Below, one piece after another: positions 31,473-40,049 of a stretch of 64,000 nucleotides of DNA (position 1 is its first letter; each line of letters starts with the position of its first letter). Both the position numbers and the translations under genes were made by a program. The stretch comes from CAZBSE01 sp964578625. Lineage in GTDB: Bacteria > Actinomycetota > Humimicrobiia > Humimicrobiales > Humimicrobiaceae. Below the pieces are notes generated by a model. The model made no database searches. It saw nothing but the letters and a program-made list of their open reading frames with translations, and was not told where the DNA came from. The stretch lies in the NCBI GenBank assembly GCA_964578625.1, contig CAZODQ010000004.1, positions 25,554 through 89,553 on the forward strand, given 5' to 3'.

Positions 31473-32560
31473 AGCATACGATAACTCTGATACCCGGGGA
31501 CGGCATAGGACCGGAAATAACCAGGGCAATGGTTAAAGTCGTTGAGGCAACTGGAATAGATATCAAATGGGATACGGTCAATGCCGGGGCAGAGGTTTAT
31601 AAGCAAGAAGGTACGGTTCTTCCGGATAGTGTTATAAGTTCACTTAAGAAAAACAAGGTAGGGATAAAAGGTCCTATTACTACACCTGTAGGAACAGGAT
31701 TTAGAAGTGTTAATGTGGCCATGAGGAAATTATTCGATCTGTATGCATGTATCAGGCCCTGCAAGAGCTACCCGGGCGTTAAAAGCAGGTACAGTGGTAT
31801 AGATCTGGTTATAATCAGGGAAAATACTGAAGATCTTTATGCGGGAGTGGAGTTTAAAAAAGGTGAAGGGGATACAAAAGAGCTTATTGATTTCATTAGA
31901 AAAAAGAAGGATCTGGAGATCAGGAGCGATAGCGGAATAAGCATAAAGCCGATTTCCATGGCCGCTTCGGAAGATATAATCAGGTTTGCCTTTGAATATG
32001 CCCGTAAAAATAGCCGGAAAAAAGTTACCGGCGTACATAAGGCAAATATAATGAAATATTCCGATGGCCTGTTTCTTGAGGTCTTTAAAAAGATTGCACC
32101 GGAATATGATGATATAGAGTCAGAAGATAGGATCGTGGACAATATGTGTATGCAGCTGGTACAGAAACCTGAGCTCTATGATGTCATAGTTTTACCAAAT
32201 CTATACGGAGATATAATCTCTGACCTTGCTGCCGGATTGGTTGGAGGACTAGGTGTAGCTCCAGGCGGAAATATCGGGAAGGATATTGCATTGTTTGAGC
32301 CGACTCACGGCAGTGCTCCGAAGTATAAGGGACAGAACAGGGTAAATCCGACCGCAATGATGCTTTCAGCTGTCTTAATGCTTAGATATATAGGAGAAAA
32401 AAAGCACGCGGAACTTCTTGAAAATGCGGTTGCAGAAAATATAAGAGAAGGAAAATATGTTACCTATGATTTAAAACCTGACAGAGATGATCCAACAGCT
32501 GTTGGAACAGATGAGTTTGCAGATGCAATTGTAGGAAAAATTGAAAAATCTCGAGCCTGA
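31469..32560 (+). CDS. Isocitrate dehydrogenase (NADP-type signature, IDH/IMDH family)
   Basis: The 363-residue beta-decarboxylating dehydrogenase has the isocitrate-specific helix R-S-V-N-V-A-M-R-K with Ser80, Asn82 and Arg86 at the places of Ser113, Asn115 and Arg119 of E. coli IDH, which isopropylmalate and homoisocitrate enzymes lack. IIRENTEDLYAGVEF and LPNLYGDIISDLAAG give the metal site. In the cofactor loop Lys285, Tyr286 and Val292 match the NADP determinants (K344, Y345, V351) and Tyr333 matches Y391, but the fourth, R395, is Pro. It makes 2-oxoglutarate and is the last gene of the operon. NADP use is inferred. Confidence 0.88.
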   Translation: MKHTITLIPGDGIGPEITRAMVKVVEATGIDIKWDTVNAGAEVYKQEGTVLPDSVISSLKKNKVGIKGPITTPVGTGFRSVNVAMRKLFDLYACIRPCKSYPGVKSRYSGIDLVIIRENTEDLYAGVEFKKGEGDTKELIDFIRKKKDLEIRSDSGISIKPISMAASEDIIRFAFEYARKNSRKKVTGVHKANIMKYSDGLFLEVFKKIAPEYDDIESEDRIVDNMCMQLVQKPELYDVIVLPNLYGDIISDLAAGLVGGLGVAPGGNIGKDIALFEPTHGSAPKYKGQNRVNPTAMMLSAVLMLRYIGEKKHAELLENAVAENIREGKYVTYDLKPDRDDPTAVGTDEFADAIVGKIEKSRA

Positions 32561-32580
32561 AAAGCGAGCTTAAAGAAACC

Positions 32581-33012
32581 TTATTGATTGGGGTAAGCCC
32601 CGTCTTCGATCAATATCCCGTTTATATAGACTATATCATCACTTCCGCCATCGACTCTGTCTATCCCATAACTTTCAAGAGTATAGCTGATGCCGGCAAT
32701 AGAAGAATATTGATAGGGATTTTCCCATTTATCAAGTTCGGGAACCATTTCCATTATACCGGAAACTTCCAGTGCTTCGGGAAAATCATCTTCTGCAGGA
32801 TAGATATTTTGGACTGTAACGTATATCTGGAGGGCTTTGGTAATATTGCTCATTTCAGCTTCAGTGGCTGTTTCCATGACTCTGTTGGTTAAGAACGTGA
32901 AAGTTCGAGCAGAAAGACCTACAAGTACTGCTAAAACAATAATAACTATAAGAAGTTCAACTAAAGTGAATCCTTTTTCTCCTTTAAATTTACTAAGACA
33001 ATAGACGTCCAT
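32581..33012 (-). CDS. Type II secretion/type IV pilin-like pseudopilin (GspG-like)
   Basis: The 143-residue protein has a prepilin peptidase site KGEKG|FTLVELLIVIIVLAVLVGL at about residues 9-32, with Glu at +5, followed by a long amphipathic helix. The C terminus DKWENPYQYSS...YGIDRVDGGSDDI resembles the calcium-binding end of GspG major pseudopilins. No ATPase, platform protein or peptidase gene is nearby, so it is an orphan member of a system encoded elsewhere. It is convergent with the isocitrate dehydrogenase gene, 20 bases apart. Confidence 0.87.
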   Translation of the reverse strand: MDVYCLSKFKGEKGFTLVELLIVIIVLAVLVGLSARTFTFLTNRVMETATEAEMSNITKALQIYVTVQNIYPAEDDFPEALEVSGIMEMVPELDKWENPYQYSSIAGISYTLESYGIDRVDGGSDDIVYINGILIEDGAYPNQ

Positions 33013-33228
33013 TATAATTTAAATACTTTTTGCTTATATATCATAATTATACCCAAAAATAGATAATTTAAGCATTTTTTTATCAGAACCGGTATGCTTT
33101 ATGATAGTGAATGCTGTATATCGGTTTTATTTTCTTTAGTATATAATAATAATCAATATATATAAATTGATTAAATCTGTGTAGAAATTTTTAAAAATTA
33201 AGAGAAGAAGCCTACATTTTAATTAATA

Positions 33229-34236
33229 ATGAATGATAAAGAGAGTATTGATTTAAAGATTTTAAAAGCGATCTTTGGGATAGCGAGTTCTATCGGGTCT
33301 GAACTTGAACTAAAAAAAGTTTGCGACTTGATTGTTGAAAAAGTTTTTAGGGTAATAAACTGCAATGGATGTGCCATAATTCTAATAGATGAGGATGGGG
33401 TAAAACTGCAGAGTGATATTGGCTTTGGCAAAAATATCAAAAATGTGGAATTTACCAAGGAAATGCCTCTGATAAAGTATATTTTATCAACAAAAAATAA
33501 ACTTTTTATAGGAAATATTGAAAATTCCTATTTCAAATACAGTATTCCCAAGGGAGAAAAGACAACTTCGATGATATGCATACCGATTATAGTAAGAGAA
33601 GAAGTAAGGGGAATTATTTATATTGATTCCAGAAAGACTAATGCCTTTTCAAGCAAGCATGAATACTTTTTAAATATACTGGCTCATGAAATATCGATTG
33701 CCATAGAGAGAGCATTGAATTATGAAGAGATAAAGAGATTGACTGTGGTGGATGAACTTACAGGTGTCTTTAACAGGAGAAAGTTTGATATTGATTTAAG
33801 GGATGCAGTAAATGAAGCCATAAGATATGTAAAGAGCCTGTCGCTTCTTATGATAGATATCGACCATTTTAAGAAATACAATGATTTTCACGGTCATCAA
33901 ATGGGAGATATAATCTTAAAGAAAATAGGAAAAGTATTTATTGAGAATAAGAGAACGACTGACAGGATATACCGTTACGGAGGAGAAGAATTTTCCGTAA
34001 TCTGCAGTGAGACTAATAAGGAAAGTGCCAGGGTTTTTGCTGAGAGGCTGCGTGAAGTTGTAAGTAACGGAAGATTTGAGGGGGAGGAAAAAATAAAACC
34101 CCGCAGCAGTCTTACTATAAGTATCGGAGTTGCTAACTTTCCTTTTGATGCTACAAAAATCGATTATTTAATAAAGTATGCCGATGACGCATTGTACAGG
34201 GCAAAGGCGGAAGGCAGAAACAAGGTAGTTGTATAG
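33229..34236 (+). CDS. GAF-GGDEF diguanylate cyclase
   Basis: The 335-residue protein has a GAF sensor domain at about residues 18-160 and a GGDEF domain at about 168-335. The active site is intact (RYGGEEFSVIC), and the inhibitory site RTTD lies exactly five residues before it, so product feedback by cyclic di-GMP is expected. There are no membrane segments. It makes cyclic di-GMP from two GTP in the cytoplasm in response to a small ligand. It stands divergently from the pseudopilin gene, so a link to pilus-type activity is possible but unproven. Confidence 0.92.
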   Translation: MNDKESIDLKILKAIFGIASSIGSELELKKVCDLIVEKVFRVINCNGCAIILIDEDGVKLQSDIGFGKNIKNVEFTKEMPLIKYILSTKNKLFIGNIENSYFKYSIPKGEKTTSMICIPIIVREEVRGIIYIDSRKTNAFSSKHEYFLNILAHEISIAIERALNYEEIKRLTVVDELTGVFNRRKFDIDLRDAVNEAIRYVKSLSLLMIDIDHFKKYNDFHGHQMGDIILKKIGKVFIENKRTTDRIYRYGGEEFSVICSETNKESARVFAERLREVVSNGRFEGEEKIKPRSSLTISIGVANFPFDATKIDYLIKYADDALYRAKAEGRNKVVV

Positions 34237-34271
34237 TTTCCGTAACAATAGACTAAATTGTTTTTAGAAGT

Positions 34272-34314
34272 TTGACAAAGGTAATGTTTGGGTTTATAGT
34301 TAGATTTATCTAAC
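34272..34314 (+). promoter_or_regulatory. Promoter and palindromic operator of the DtxR-family gene
   Basis: TTGACA (34272-34277) and TATAGT (34295-34300) are 17 bases apart, a near-ideal promoter. GTTAGATTTATCTAAC (34299-34314) overlaps the minus-10 end and has the arms GTTAGA/TCTAAC. The same arms are found before feoA (34895-34910), so this is probably the binding site of the repressor encoded 31 bases downstream, giving autoregulation. Confidence 0.75.
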
Positions 34315-34345
34315 ATTTTTAGATTAGATATAAAGTGAGAACAGT

Positions 34346-34819
34346 ATGAAGAAATTATCCCATAGTATGGAAGATTACCTTGAAGCAATATATATAATCA
34401 ACCTTACCAATAAAGTGATCAGGGTAAAAGAAATTGCAGAATTTTTAAAAGTAAAGACACCGTCTGTTGTAGATGCTGTCAGAAAGTTAATTGCCAGAGG
34501 CCTTATAGAACATGAAAAATACGGGTATTTGGAATTGACAGATAATGGCTATAAACTGGCAAGAGAAGTGTATGAGAAGCATAAAAAAATATATAAATTT
34601 CTTAATGATATTCTCGGTGTGAGTGATGACGTTTCAAAAGAAGATGCCTGTAATATTGAACATTACATCAGCGAGGAAGCTTTGGACAGGATGATAAAGT
34701 TGATAAATTTCATAGATACCTGCCCCGAAGGGTATCCAAGATGGTTAAAAAACTTTAATTATTTTGCCAAATACGGCAAACATCCTGCCACCTGTGTTAA
34801 AGATGATGCCAAAATATAG
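34346..34819 (+). CDS. DtxR/MntR-family metal-dependent repressor
   Basis: The 157-residue protein has the DtxR/MntR winged helix at residues 1-70 (LSHSMEDYLEAIYIIN...VRVKEIAEFLKVKTPSVVDAVRKL) and the dimer/metal domain after it with DACNIEHYISEEALDRMIKLINFIDTCPEGYP. The Glu, Cys/His and His residues there fit the metal sites. There is no SH3-like third domain, as in MntR. A palindrome overlaps its own promoter and recurs before feoA, so it most likely represses iron uptake when iron is replete. Manganese cannot be excluded as co-effector. Confidence 0.92.
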   Translation: MKKLSHSMEDYLEAIYIINLTNKVIRVKEIAEFLKVKTPSVVDAVRKLIARGLIEHEKYGYLELTDNGYKLAREVYEKHKKIYKFLNDILGVSDDVSKEDACNIEHYISEEALDRMIKLINFIDTCPEGYPRWLKNFNYFAKYGKHPATCVKDDAKI

Positions 34820-34867
34820 ATAACTTGAATTTTTCTTTCCATTTTTCAATCCATCTTAAAAAAGTTC

Positions 34868-34910
34868 TTGACAAAAGTATGTAAAGCTATTAAAGTTAGA
34901 CATGTCTAAT
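34868..34910 (+). promoter_or_regulatory. feoAB promoter with DtxR-type operator
   Basis: TTGACA (34868-34873) and TAAAGT (34891-34896) are 17 bases apart. GTTAGACATGTCTAAT (34895-34910) follows; its inner TTAGACATGTCTAA is a perfect 14-base palindrome. Promoter geometry and operator placement match those of the repressor gene 596 bases upstream, which makes coordinated control by that repressor likely. Confidence 0.8.
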
Positions 34911-34918
34911 ATTTAATA

Positions 34919-35230
34919 GTGAGATTGATTAAAATGAGAAAATGGGGTTTCAGACATAGGAGAAAAAATTATCGGCAAATACAGCAGGTGGGTGACGGAA
35001 TTTTGCGCCTTACCGATGCTCTTCCCGGGAAAAAATACAGAATTGCAAGTATAAATGGCGGGTGCAGGCTAAACTCCCACCTCTGTGCCATGGGTTTTAT
35101 CCCTTATGAAATATTTTCTGTCTCTGGTGCATCAAGGGGCGGTTCTTTATGTGTAACCGTCAAGGGCACAAAATTTGCAATTGGAAGGGGAATGGCCGAG
35201 AAGATTTTTATAAGGGAACTGGAAGAATGA
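34919..35230 (+). CDS. feoA: FeoA-family ferrous iron transport protein
   Basis: The product (103 residues from GTG 34919, 98 from ATG 34934) has an SH3-like FeoA domain: LTDALPGKKYRIASINGGCRLNSHLCAMGFIPYEIFSV...GTKFAIGRGMAEKIFI. It starts with a basic stretch (KMRKWGFRHRRKNYRQ) that is longer than in most FeoA. FeoA supports FeoB activity at the membrane. No good Shine-Dalgarno separates the two candidate starts. Its stop overlaps the feoB start (ATGA), so the two genes are translated together. Confidence 0.9.
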   Translation: MRLIKMRKWGFRHRRKNYRQIQQVGDGILRLTDALPGKKYRIASINGGCRLNSHLCAMGFIPYEIFSVSGASRGGSLCVTVKGTKFAIGRGMAEKIFIRELEE

Positions 35231-37368
35231 GAAAAGAAATAACTATAGCTCTTACAGGAAACCCCAATTCAGGTAAGACTACCATCTTTAATAATCTAAC
35301 CGGTTTAAGGCAGCATGTAGGCAATTATCCTGGAGTCACTGTTGAAAAAAAGACAGGGGTTGTCAGCTATAAAGGGTACAAGATAAATGTTGTTGACCTT
35401 CCGGGGACTTACAGCCTAACGGCATATTCCATAGAACAGATTGTTGCGAGAAATTTCATTATTGACCAGAAACCTGATTTAGTAGTCGATATTGTAGATT
35501 CCTCTAACTTGGAACGTAATCTTTACCTTGCAGTTCAGCTTATGGAGCTTAATGCACCCCTGGTTCTGGTATTCAATATGGCTGATATTGCAAGAAAAAG
35601 CGGAAATAAAATAGATATGGAACTGTTATCCAAACTTTTTGGCACACCTATTATAGAAACTGTGGGAAGTAAGGGGATGGGCAGCAAAGAGGTGCTTGAA
35701 TCGGTAATAGATGTATTAAATAGAGAAAAGAGAAAAAAAACTAAGATAAAATATGGCGAAGAAATCGAAAATGAAATAATAAGGATTGAATCAGTTCTGG
35801 AAAGAGAAAAGATTCCTGCATCTAAGTTTGATACCAGGTGGACCATAGTAAAACTTCTGGAACAAGATAACGAGGTAATTGATACTACAAAAAAGATTGC
35901 AGGCTCAAAATACCGGAAAATTGAAGAGGAAGTCGCAAGTTCAATAAAACATATATCCAGCGTACTTAGAAATACTCCCGAGGTCATAATCGCAGAAGCA
36001 AGGTACGGATTCATAAGCGGTGCACTCCTTGAAGCTTATCAGGAAGTCGGTACTGCAAAAATGGATGTAAGTGGAAATGTTGACAGGGTACTTACCAACA
36101 GGATACTGGGGATACCGATATTTGCTCTGATAATGTGGCTTATGTTTCAATTTGTATTCACACTTGGGAAATACCCTATGAACTGGATTAATATGGGTTT
36201 TGAGAAATTGAGTGCACTGATAACTGAAGTTATACCCAAAGGTCTTGTAAGTTCACTTTTGGTTGATGGAATAATTGGGGGAGTGGGAGGTGTAATTATC
36301 TTTACACCTAATATAATGCTTCTGTTTTTTTCCATTGCGGTTCTTGAGGATTCAGGATACATGGCGAGAGCTGCTTTTGTTATGGATAGGATAATGCATA
36401 AGATAGGACTTCATGGAAAATCCTTTATTCCACTTATTATTGGATTTGGCTGTACTGTACCGGCTTATATGGGATCAAGGATTCTTGAAAATAAAAAGGA
36501 CCGTTTGGTAACAATGCATATAAATACTTTTATGAGCTGCGGTGCACGTCTTCCGGTTTATATACTTTTTGCGGGAGCGTTCTTTCCTGCGGCGGCAGGG
36601 AATGTTATATTTTCGATTTACATAATAGGTGTGATCATGGCTATTATAATGGCCAAGGTACTGAGGGCGACCAGATTTAAAGGCATGTCGGATCCCTTTG
36701 TTATGGAGCTGCCCCCTTATCGCATTCCTACCCTTAAAGGAGTATTGATTCACACTTGGGAAAGGACCTGGATGTATATAAAGAAGGCAGGCACGGTCAT
36801 ACTAGCCATATCAATACTGATGTGGATTCTGTTCACATTTCCTCTGATAGGGGATAACTACTCTACAGATTATAAAAGCCAGATCAGTGAAATTGAGGAG
36901 TTCTATCAGTCAGGTGTGATAACCCAGGAAGAGCTTGATAAACAGACAGCAGCAATTGATAGTAAGATGGCAGGTGAGAAGCTTTCCTATTCAGCAGCAG
37001 GGAGAATAGGACGTTTTCTGGAGCCGGCATTCAGACTGCTTGGTTTTGACTGGAAGATGGTGGTTGCCACTATATCGGGAATTGCGGCAAAAGAAGTAAT
37101 AGTATCGACCATGGGTACTCTTTACAGCATTGAGGAGGCAGATGGAGAGTCTGAGACATTAAAAACGGCGCTTAATAAAAATTATCCTCCTTTGGTGGGG
37201 TATAATTTTATGTTGTTTACATTGCTGTATTTCCCCTGTCTTACTGCTATGATAATATTCAGAAGAGAGGCGGGCACAAAGGAGATGCTTTTCCAGATGG
37301 GGTATACGCTTCTGCTTGCCTGGGTGGTATCCTTTCTGGTATTTCAGATAGGAAGATTATTTATTTAA
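35227..37368 (+). CDS. feoB: Ferrous iron transporter FeoB
   Basis: The 713-residue protein has an N-terminal G domain with GNPNSGKT at residues 11-18, GNYPGVTVEKK, DLPGTYSL and NMAD, then a GDI-like helical region and a polytopic membrane domain with two Gate motifs (GFGCTVPAYMGSR and GIAAKEVIVSTMGTLY). A charged loop at about residues 545-590 breaks the second half. It imports Fe(II) across the inner membrane. The ATG at 35227 overlaps the feoA stop; an upstream in-frame ATG at 35149 lies inside feoA and is unlikely. Its promoter carries a DtxR-type operator. Confidence 0.96.
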   Translation: MRKEITIALTGNPNSGKTTIFNNLTGLRQHVGNYPGVTVEKKTGVVSYKGYKINVVDLPGTYSLTAYSIEQIVARNFIIDQKPDLVVDIVDSSNLERNLYLAVQLMELNAPLVLVFNMADIARKSGNKIDMELLSKLFGTPIIETVGSKGMGSKEVLESVIDVLNREKRKKTKIKYGEEIENEIIRIESVLEREKIPASKFDTRWTIVKLLEQDNEVIDTTKKIAGSKYRKIEEEVASSIKHISSVLRNTPEVIIAEARYGFISGALLEAYQEVGTAKMDVSGNVDRVLTNRILGIPIFALIMWLMFQFVFTLGKYPMNWINMGFEKLSALITEVIPKGLVSSLLVDGIIGGVGGVIIFTPNIMLLFFSIAVLEDSGYMARAAFVMDRIMHKIGLHGKSFIPLIIGFGCTVPAYMGSRILENKKDRLVTMHINTFMSCGARLPVYILFAGAFFPAAAGNVIFSIYIIGVIMAIIMAKVLRATRFKGMSDPFVMELPPYRIPTLKGVLIHTWERTWMYIKKAGTVILAISILMWILFTFPLIGDNYSTDYKSQISEIEEFYQSGVITQEELDKQTAAIDSKMAGEKLSYSAAGRIGRFLEPAFRLLGFDWKMVVATISGIAAKEVIVSTMGTLYSIEEADGESETLKTALNKNYPPLVGYNFMLFTLLYFPCLTAMIIFRREAGTKEMLFQMGYTLLLAWVVSFLVFQIGRLFI

Positions 37369-37422
37369 TAGTTATAAAGCAGGTGTATCAGCCTGTATGT
37401 TGAACCTTAAGAGGTGAGTCGG

Positions 37423-37578
37423 GTGTTAGAAATAATATTAATAATTTTAATAGGAATTGCTGCATTTGCGGTTACTATATGGTTTATTATAATACAGTTC
37501 AGGGCAAAGAATACCTGTACTTTTTGCCCTTATTCCGATATATGCGAAAAGGAAAAAAAAATTAAATTACATAAGTGA
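37423..37578 (+). CDS. FeoB-associated Cys-rich small membrane protein
   Basis: A 51-residue protein starts at GTG 37423, behind GAGGTGAG. It has one membrane helix (about residues 4-25) and a short cytoplasmic tail with C32, C35 and C41 in NTCTFCPYSDIC. This is the layout of the FeoB-associated Cys-rich membrane proteins, which are proposed to act in the Feo system. It is 54 bases after feoB in the same direction. Only three Cys are present, where some relatives have four or more. Too short for most ORF callers, but context and layout support it. Confidence 0.72.
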   Translation: MLEIILIILIGIAAFAVTIWFIIIQFRAKNTCTFCPYSDICEKEKKIKLHK

Positions 37579-37692
37579 ACATATCAGCCTTTTATTTTCC
37601 GTAAGTATTCTTTTAGAGCTCGGGATTGCCATAATTAATAGCTGTAAAAAGCTGCTTCCGTATTAAATTTCAATTTAAATAAAGGAAAACCA

Positions 37693-38385
37693 ATGATCGG
37701 AACAGATAGTACAGACAGGATCAGAATAAAAGGAGAAAAAAGATTCTGGGATATTATATCTTCCGTATACGATAAATTTATATCAGAAGAAGCAGACAAA
37801 GACTACAGGGCACTTCTTGATAGGATTGCAGGTGATATTAGAAAAGATGATATAGTCCTGGATGTAGCTACCGGTACAGGGATCGCAGCTTTTAAAATGG
37901 CAGGAATTGCCAGAGAAGTATATGGAATAGATATTTCACCAAAGATGATTAAAGAAGCTGAAAAAAAGCAGAAAGATAAATCAGTAGAGAATATAAAATT
38001 TATATTGGGCGATGGATACAATATGCCCTTTAAAGATAATATATTTGATGTGGTTATATGCTGTAATGCACTTCATATGATGAAAGATCCCTACCTGTCA
38101 CTTGTAGAGATGAAGCGGGTTCTAAAATCTAAAGGAGTGCTTATAGCACCTACTTATTGTCATGCTGAACCTACATCAATTATGATGAAGATATTATTAA
38201 ATGGTCTTAGGTTTTTTAGATGGATAGGCCTTTTACCATACCTGCATCGGTTTAACAAGAAAGATATATTAAAAATTATTAGAGGTTCAGGGTTCAATAT
38301 AGTGGAACATGATGAAATAGGAAACAAACCTGCATTTCTGTATATAAAGGCATTAAAGGATATTAATAGTAGGAGTATATTATAA
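37693..38385 (+). CDS. Class I SAM-dependent methyltransferase (UbiE-like)
   Basis: The 230-residue protein has motif I VLDVATGTGIAAFKMA at about residues 55-70, motif II YGIDISPKMI, a motif-III-like segment ILGDGYNMPFKDNIFDVVICCNALHMM and motif V-like LKSKGVLIAPTY. It is closest in pattern to Methyltransf_11/UbiE proteins. AAAGGAAAACC precedes the ATG. It follows the Feo genes by 114 bases but is unlikely to belong to them. Substrate unknown. A short hairpin (AAAGAC/GTCTTT, 38384-38409) at the 3' end could be a weak terminator. Confidence 0.85.
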   Translation: MIGTDSTDRIRIKGEKRFWDIISSVYDKFISEEADKDYRALLDRIAGDIRKDDIVLDVATGTGIAAFKMAGIAREVYGIDISPKMIKEAEKKQKDKSVENIKFILGDGYNMPFKDNIFDVVICCNALHMMKDPYLSLVEMKRVLKSKGVLIAPTYCHAEPTSIMMKILLNGLRFFRWIGLLPYLHRFNKKDILKIIRGSGFNIVEHDEIGNKPAFLYIKALKDINSRSIL

Positions 38386-38707
38386 AGACCCTACTGAAGC
38401 GGAGTCTTTAATAGATAATAAAACTTTAATATCTTCTATATTAAACGAAAGAGAATACGGGTTATAGTCTTTTTTATAAACTCTTGTCAATATAAAAAAA
38501 TGATATCAAATATATAATAAACATTTTTAGAACTTTTATGGTAAAATAGAAACGATAGTAAGGTTATTGTTAAATAATATGTTTATAAAAGAAGTCTGCA
38601 ATTTTTTTTGGTTAACCTTCCAAAAATAAAATCGGCATTTTTTTATACATTATTTATACTTTTATTATTATATAAGGATTATATTTAATATATGAAAGGA
38701 AATCAGA
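38386..38707. other. AT-rich intergenic region upstream of RRM gene
   Basis: This 322-base stretch has no gene that I can support. It begins with the hairpin AAAGAC/GTCTTT (38384-38409). The rest is very AT-rich, with TATAAT-like sites (38513-38518) and a TTGTCA that is too far from it. It probably holds a long leader for the RNA-binding protein gene, whose relatives often have regulated leaders. Confidence 0.4.
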
Positions 38708-39055
38708 GTGAATAAGAGAATATATGTAGGTAATCTGGATTATTCTACTACGGATAAAGACCTGGAAGAGTTATTTTCCAGTGAGGGTGGTGTGACTTAT
38801 GCAAAGGTAATTAGAAATCTGGATGGAAGGTCAAAAGGATTTGGATTTGTAGAAATGAGTAACGATGAAGAGGCGGCAAAAGCTATAGAAAAGTATGACC
38901 AGAGCAGTTTTAAAGAAAGAAATCTTGTAGTAAATGAAGCAAGACCTCAGGAAAGTAGAAGATTTAGCGGGAATAGAAGAAGTGGCAATTACCGAAAAAC
39001 ACCTAAAGATGACCTTAATTATAAGCTTAGAAAATTAAGAAAAAGGTCTAGATAA
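38708..39055 (+). CDS. RNA-binding protein with one RRM domain
   Basis: The 115-residue protein has one RNA recognition motif at residues 1-80: RNP2 RIYVGNLDY at 4-12 and RNP1 SKGFGFVEM at about 44-52, with the aromatic residues for RNA stacking in place. The C-terminal 35 residues are Arg/Ser/Lys-rich (RRFSGNRRSGNYRK). Such glycine/arginine-tailed RRM proteins in bacteria are often cold-induced or bind mRNA. GTG 38708 follows AAAGGAAATCAG. It lies just before a sigma-70 gene. Confidence 0.93.
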   Translation: MNKRIYVGNLDYSTTDKDLEELFSSEGGVTYAKVIRNLDGRSKGFGFVEMSNDEEAAKAIEKYDQSSFKERNLVVNEARPQESRRFSGNRRSGNYRKTPKDDLNYKLRKLRKRSR

Positions 39056-39131
39056 ATTTTTTAAATTCACAAAGATATTTTGGTTTTATACGGATCATTA
39101 TGATTAAAAATTAAAAGAGGTAAGATTTAGA

Positions 39132-40049
39132 TTGAAAGAATATAAAAGTATGTATACTAGAGTCAAAAATAAAAAAGTAAATAAGGATCAATTGAAGAAT
39201 AAACTTTGTTTCAATATTAAGTCTTCTACCAGTGACCCTGTAAGAATGTATCTTAAGGAGATTGGTAAGATAAGACTGCTCACTGCTTATGGAGAAGTGC
39301 AGCTGGCAAAGAGAATTGAAGGCGGGGATAATACATCGAAACAATTGCTTGTAAAAGCTAATTTGAGACTGGTTGTAAGTATTGCCAAGAAGTATATTGG
39401 AAGGGGTTTACTTTTCTTAGATCTTATACAGGAAGGAAATATTGGGCTAATAAGGGCAGTGGAGAAATTTGATTACAGAAGAGGTTTTAAATTCTCTACA
39501 TATGCGACCTGGTGGATAAGACAAGCTATTACAAGAGCTATGGCTGATCAGGCTAGAACTATTAGAATCCCTGTACATATGATAGAGAATATCAATAAAT
39601 TAATCAGGGTACAAAGGCAGCTGCTCCAGGAACTTGGCAGGGATCCTTCGCCTGAAGAGATTTCAGAAAAAATAAATTTTACCCCTGATATGATAAGAGA
39701 AATAATTAAGATAAGTCAGCACCCTATTTCGTTTGAAACTCCGATAGGCGAAGAAGGCGATAGCTACCTCAGTGATTTTATAGAAGATTCGGATGTGGAA
39801 GCGCCTTCAGAGGCAGCATCTTTAAAGATGCTGCAAAACAAAGTAAAAGAAATTCTTAACACTCTAGATTACAGAGAAAGAAAGATAATAGAACTTAGGT
39901 TTGGTATTAATGATGGTCAGCCAAAAACACTGGAAGAAGTCGGAAGAGAATTCGGTGTTACGAGAGAAAGAATCAGGCAAATAGAATTTAAGACTTTAAA
40001 TAAATTGAGAAGCTCAAAAAGAAGCAAGGCCTTAAGAGATTTTCTTTGA
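39132..40049 (+). CDS. RNA polymerase sigma-70 factor, RpoD/SigA-like
   Basis: The 305-residue protein has regions 1.2 (DPVRMYLKEIGKIRLLTAYGEVQLAKRIE), 2.1-2.4 (LRLVVSIAKKYIGRGLLFLDLIQEGNIGLIRAVEKFDYRRGFKFSTYATWWIRQAI), 3 and 4.2 (TLEEVGREFGVTRERIRQIEFKTLNKLR). Region 1.1 and the non-conserved insert are missing. It could be the principal sigma factor or a group 2 relative; length alone does not decide. TTG 39132 is the longest start; ATG 39150 is possible. The promoters noted in this window (TTGACA/TATAAT-like) fit its class. Confidence 0.92.
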   Translation: MKEYKSMYTRVKNKKVNKDQLKNKLCFNIKSSTSDPVRMYLKEIGKIRLLTAYGEVQLAKRIEGGDNTSKQLLVKANLRLVVSIAKKYIGRGLLFLDLIQEGNIGLIRAVEKFDYRRGFKFSTYATWWIRQAITRAMADQARTIRIPVHMIENINKLIRVQRQLLQELGRDPSPEEISEKINFTPDMIREIIKISQHPISFETPIGEEGDSYLSDFIEDSDVEAPSEAASLKMLQNKVKEILNTLDYRERKIIELRFGINDGQPKTLEEVGREFGVTRERIRQIEFKTLNKLRSSKRSKALRDFL

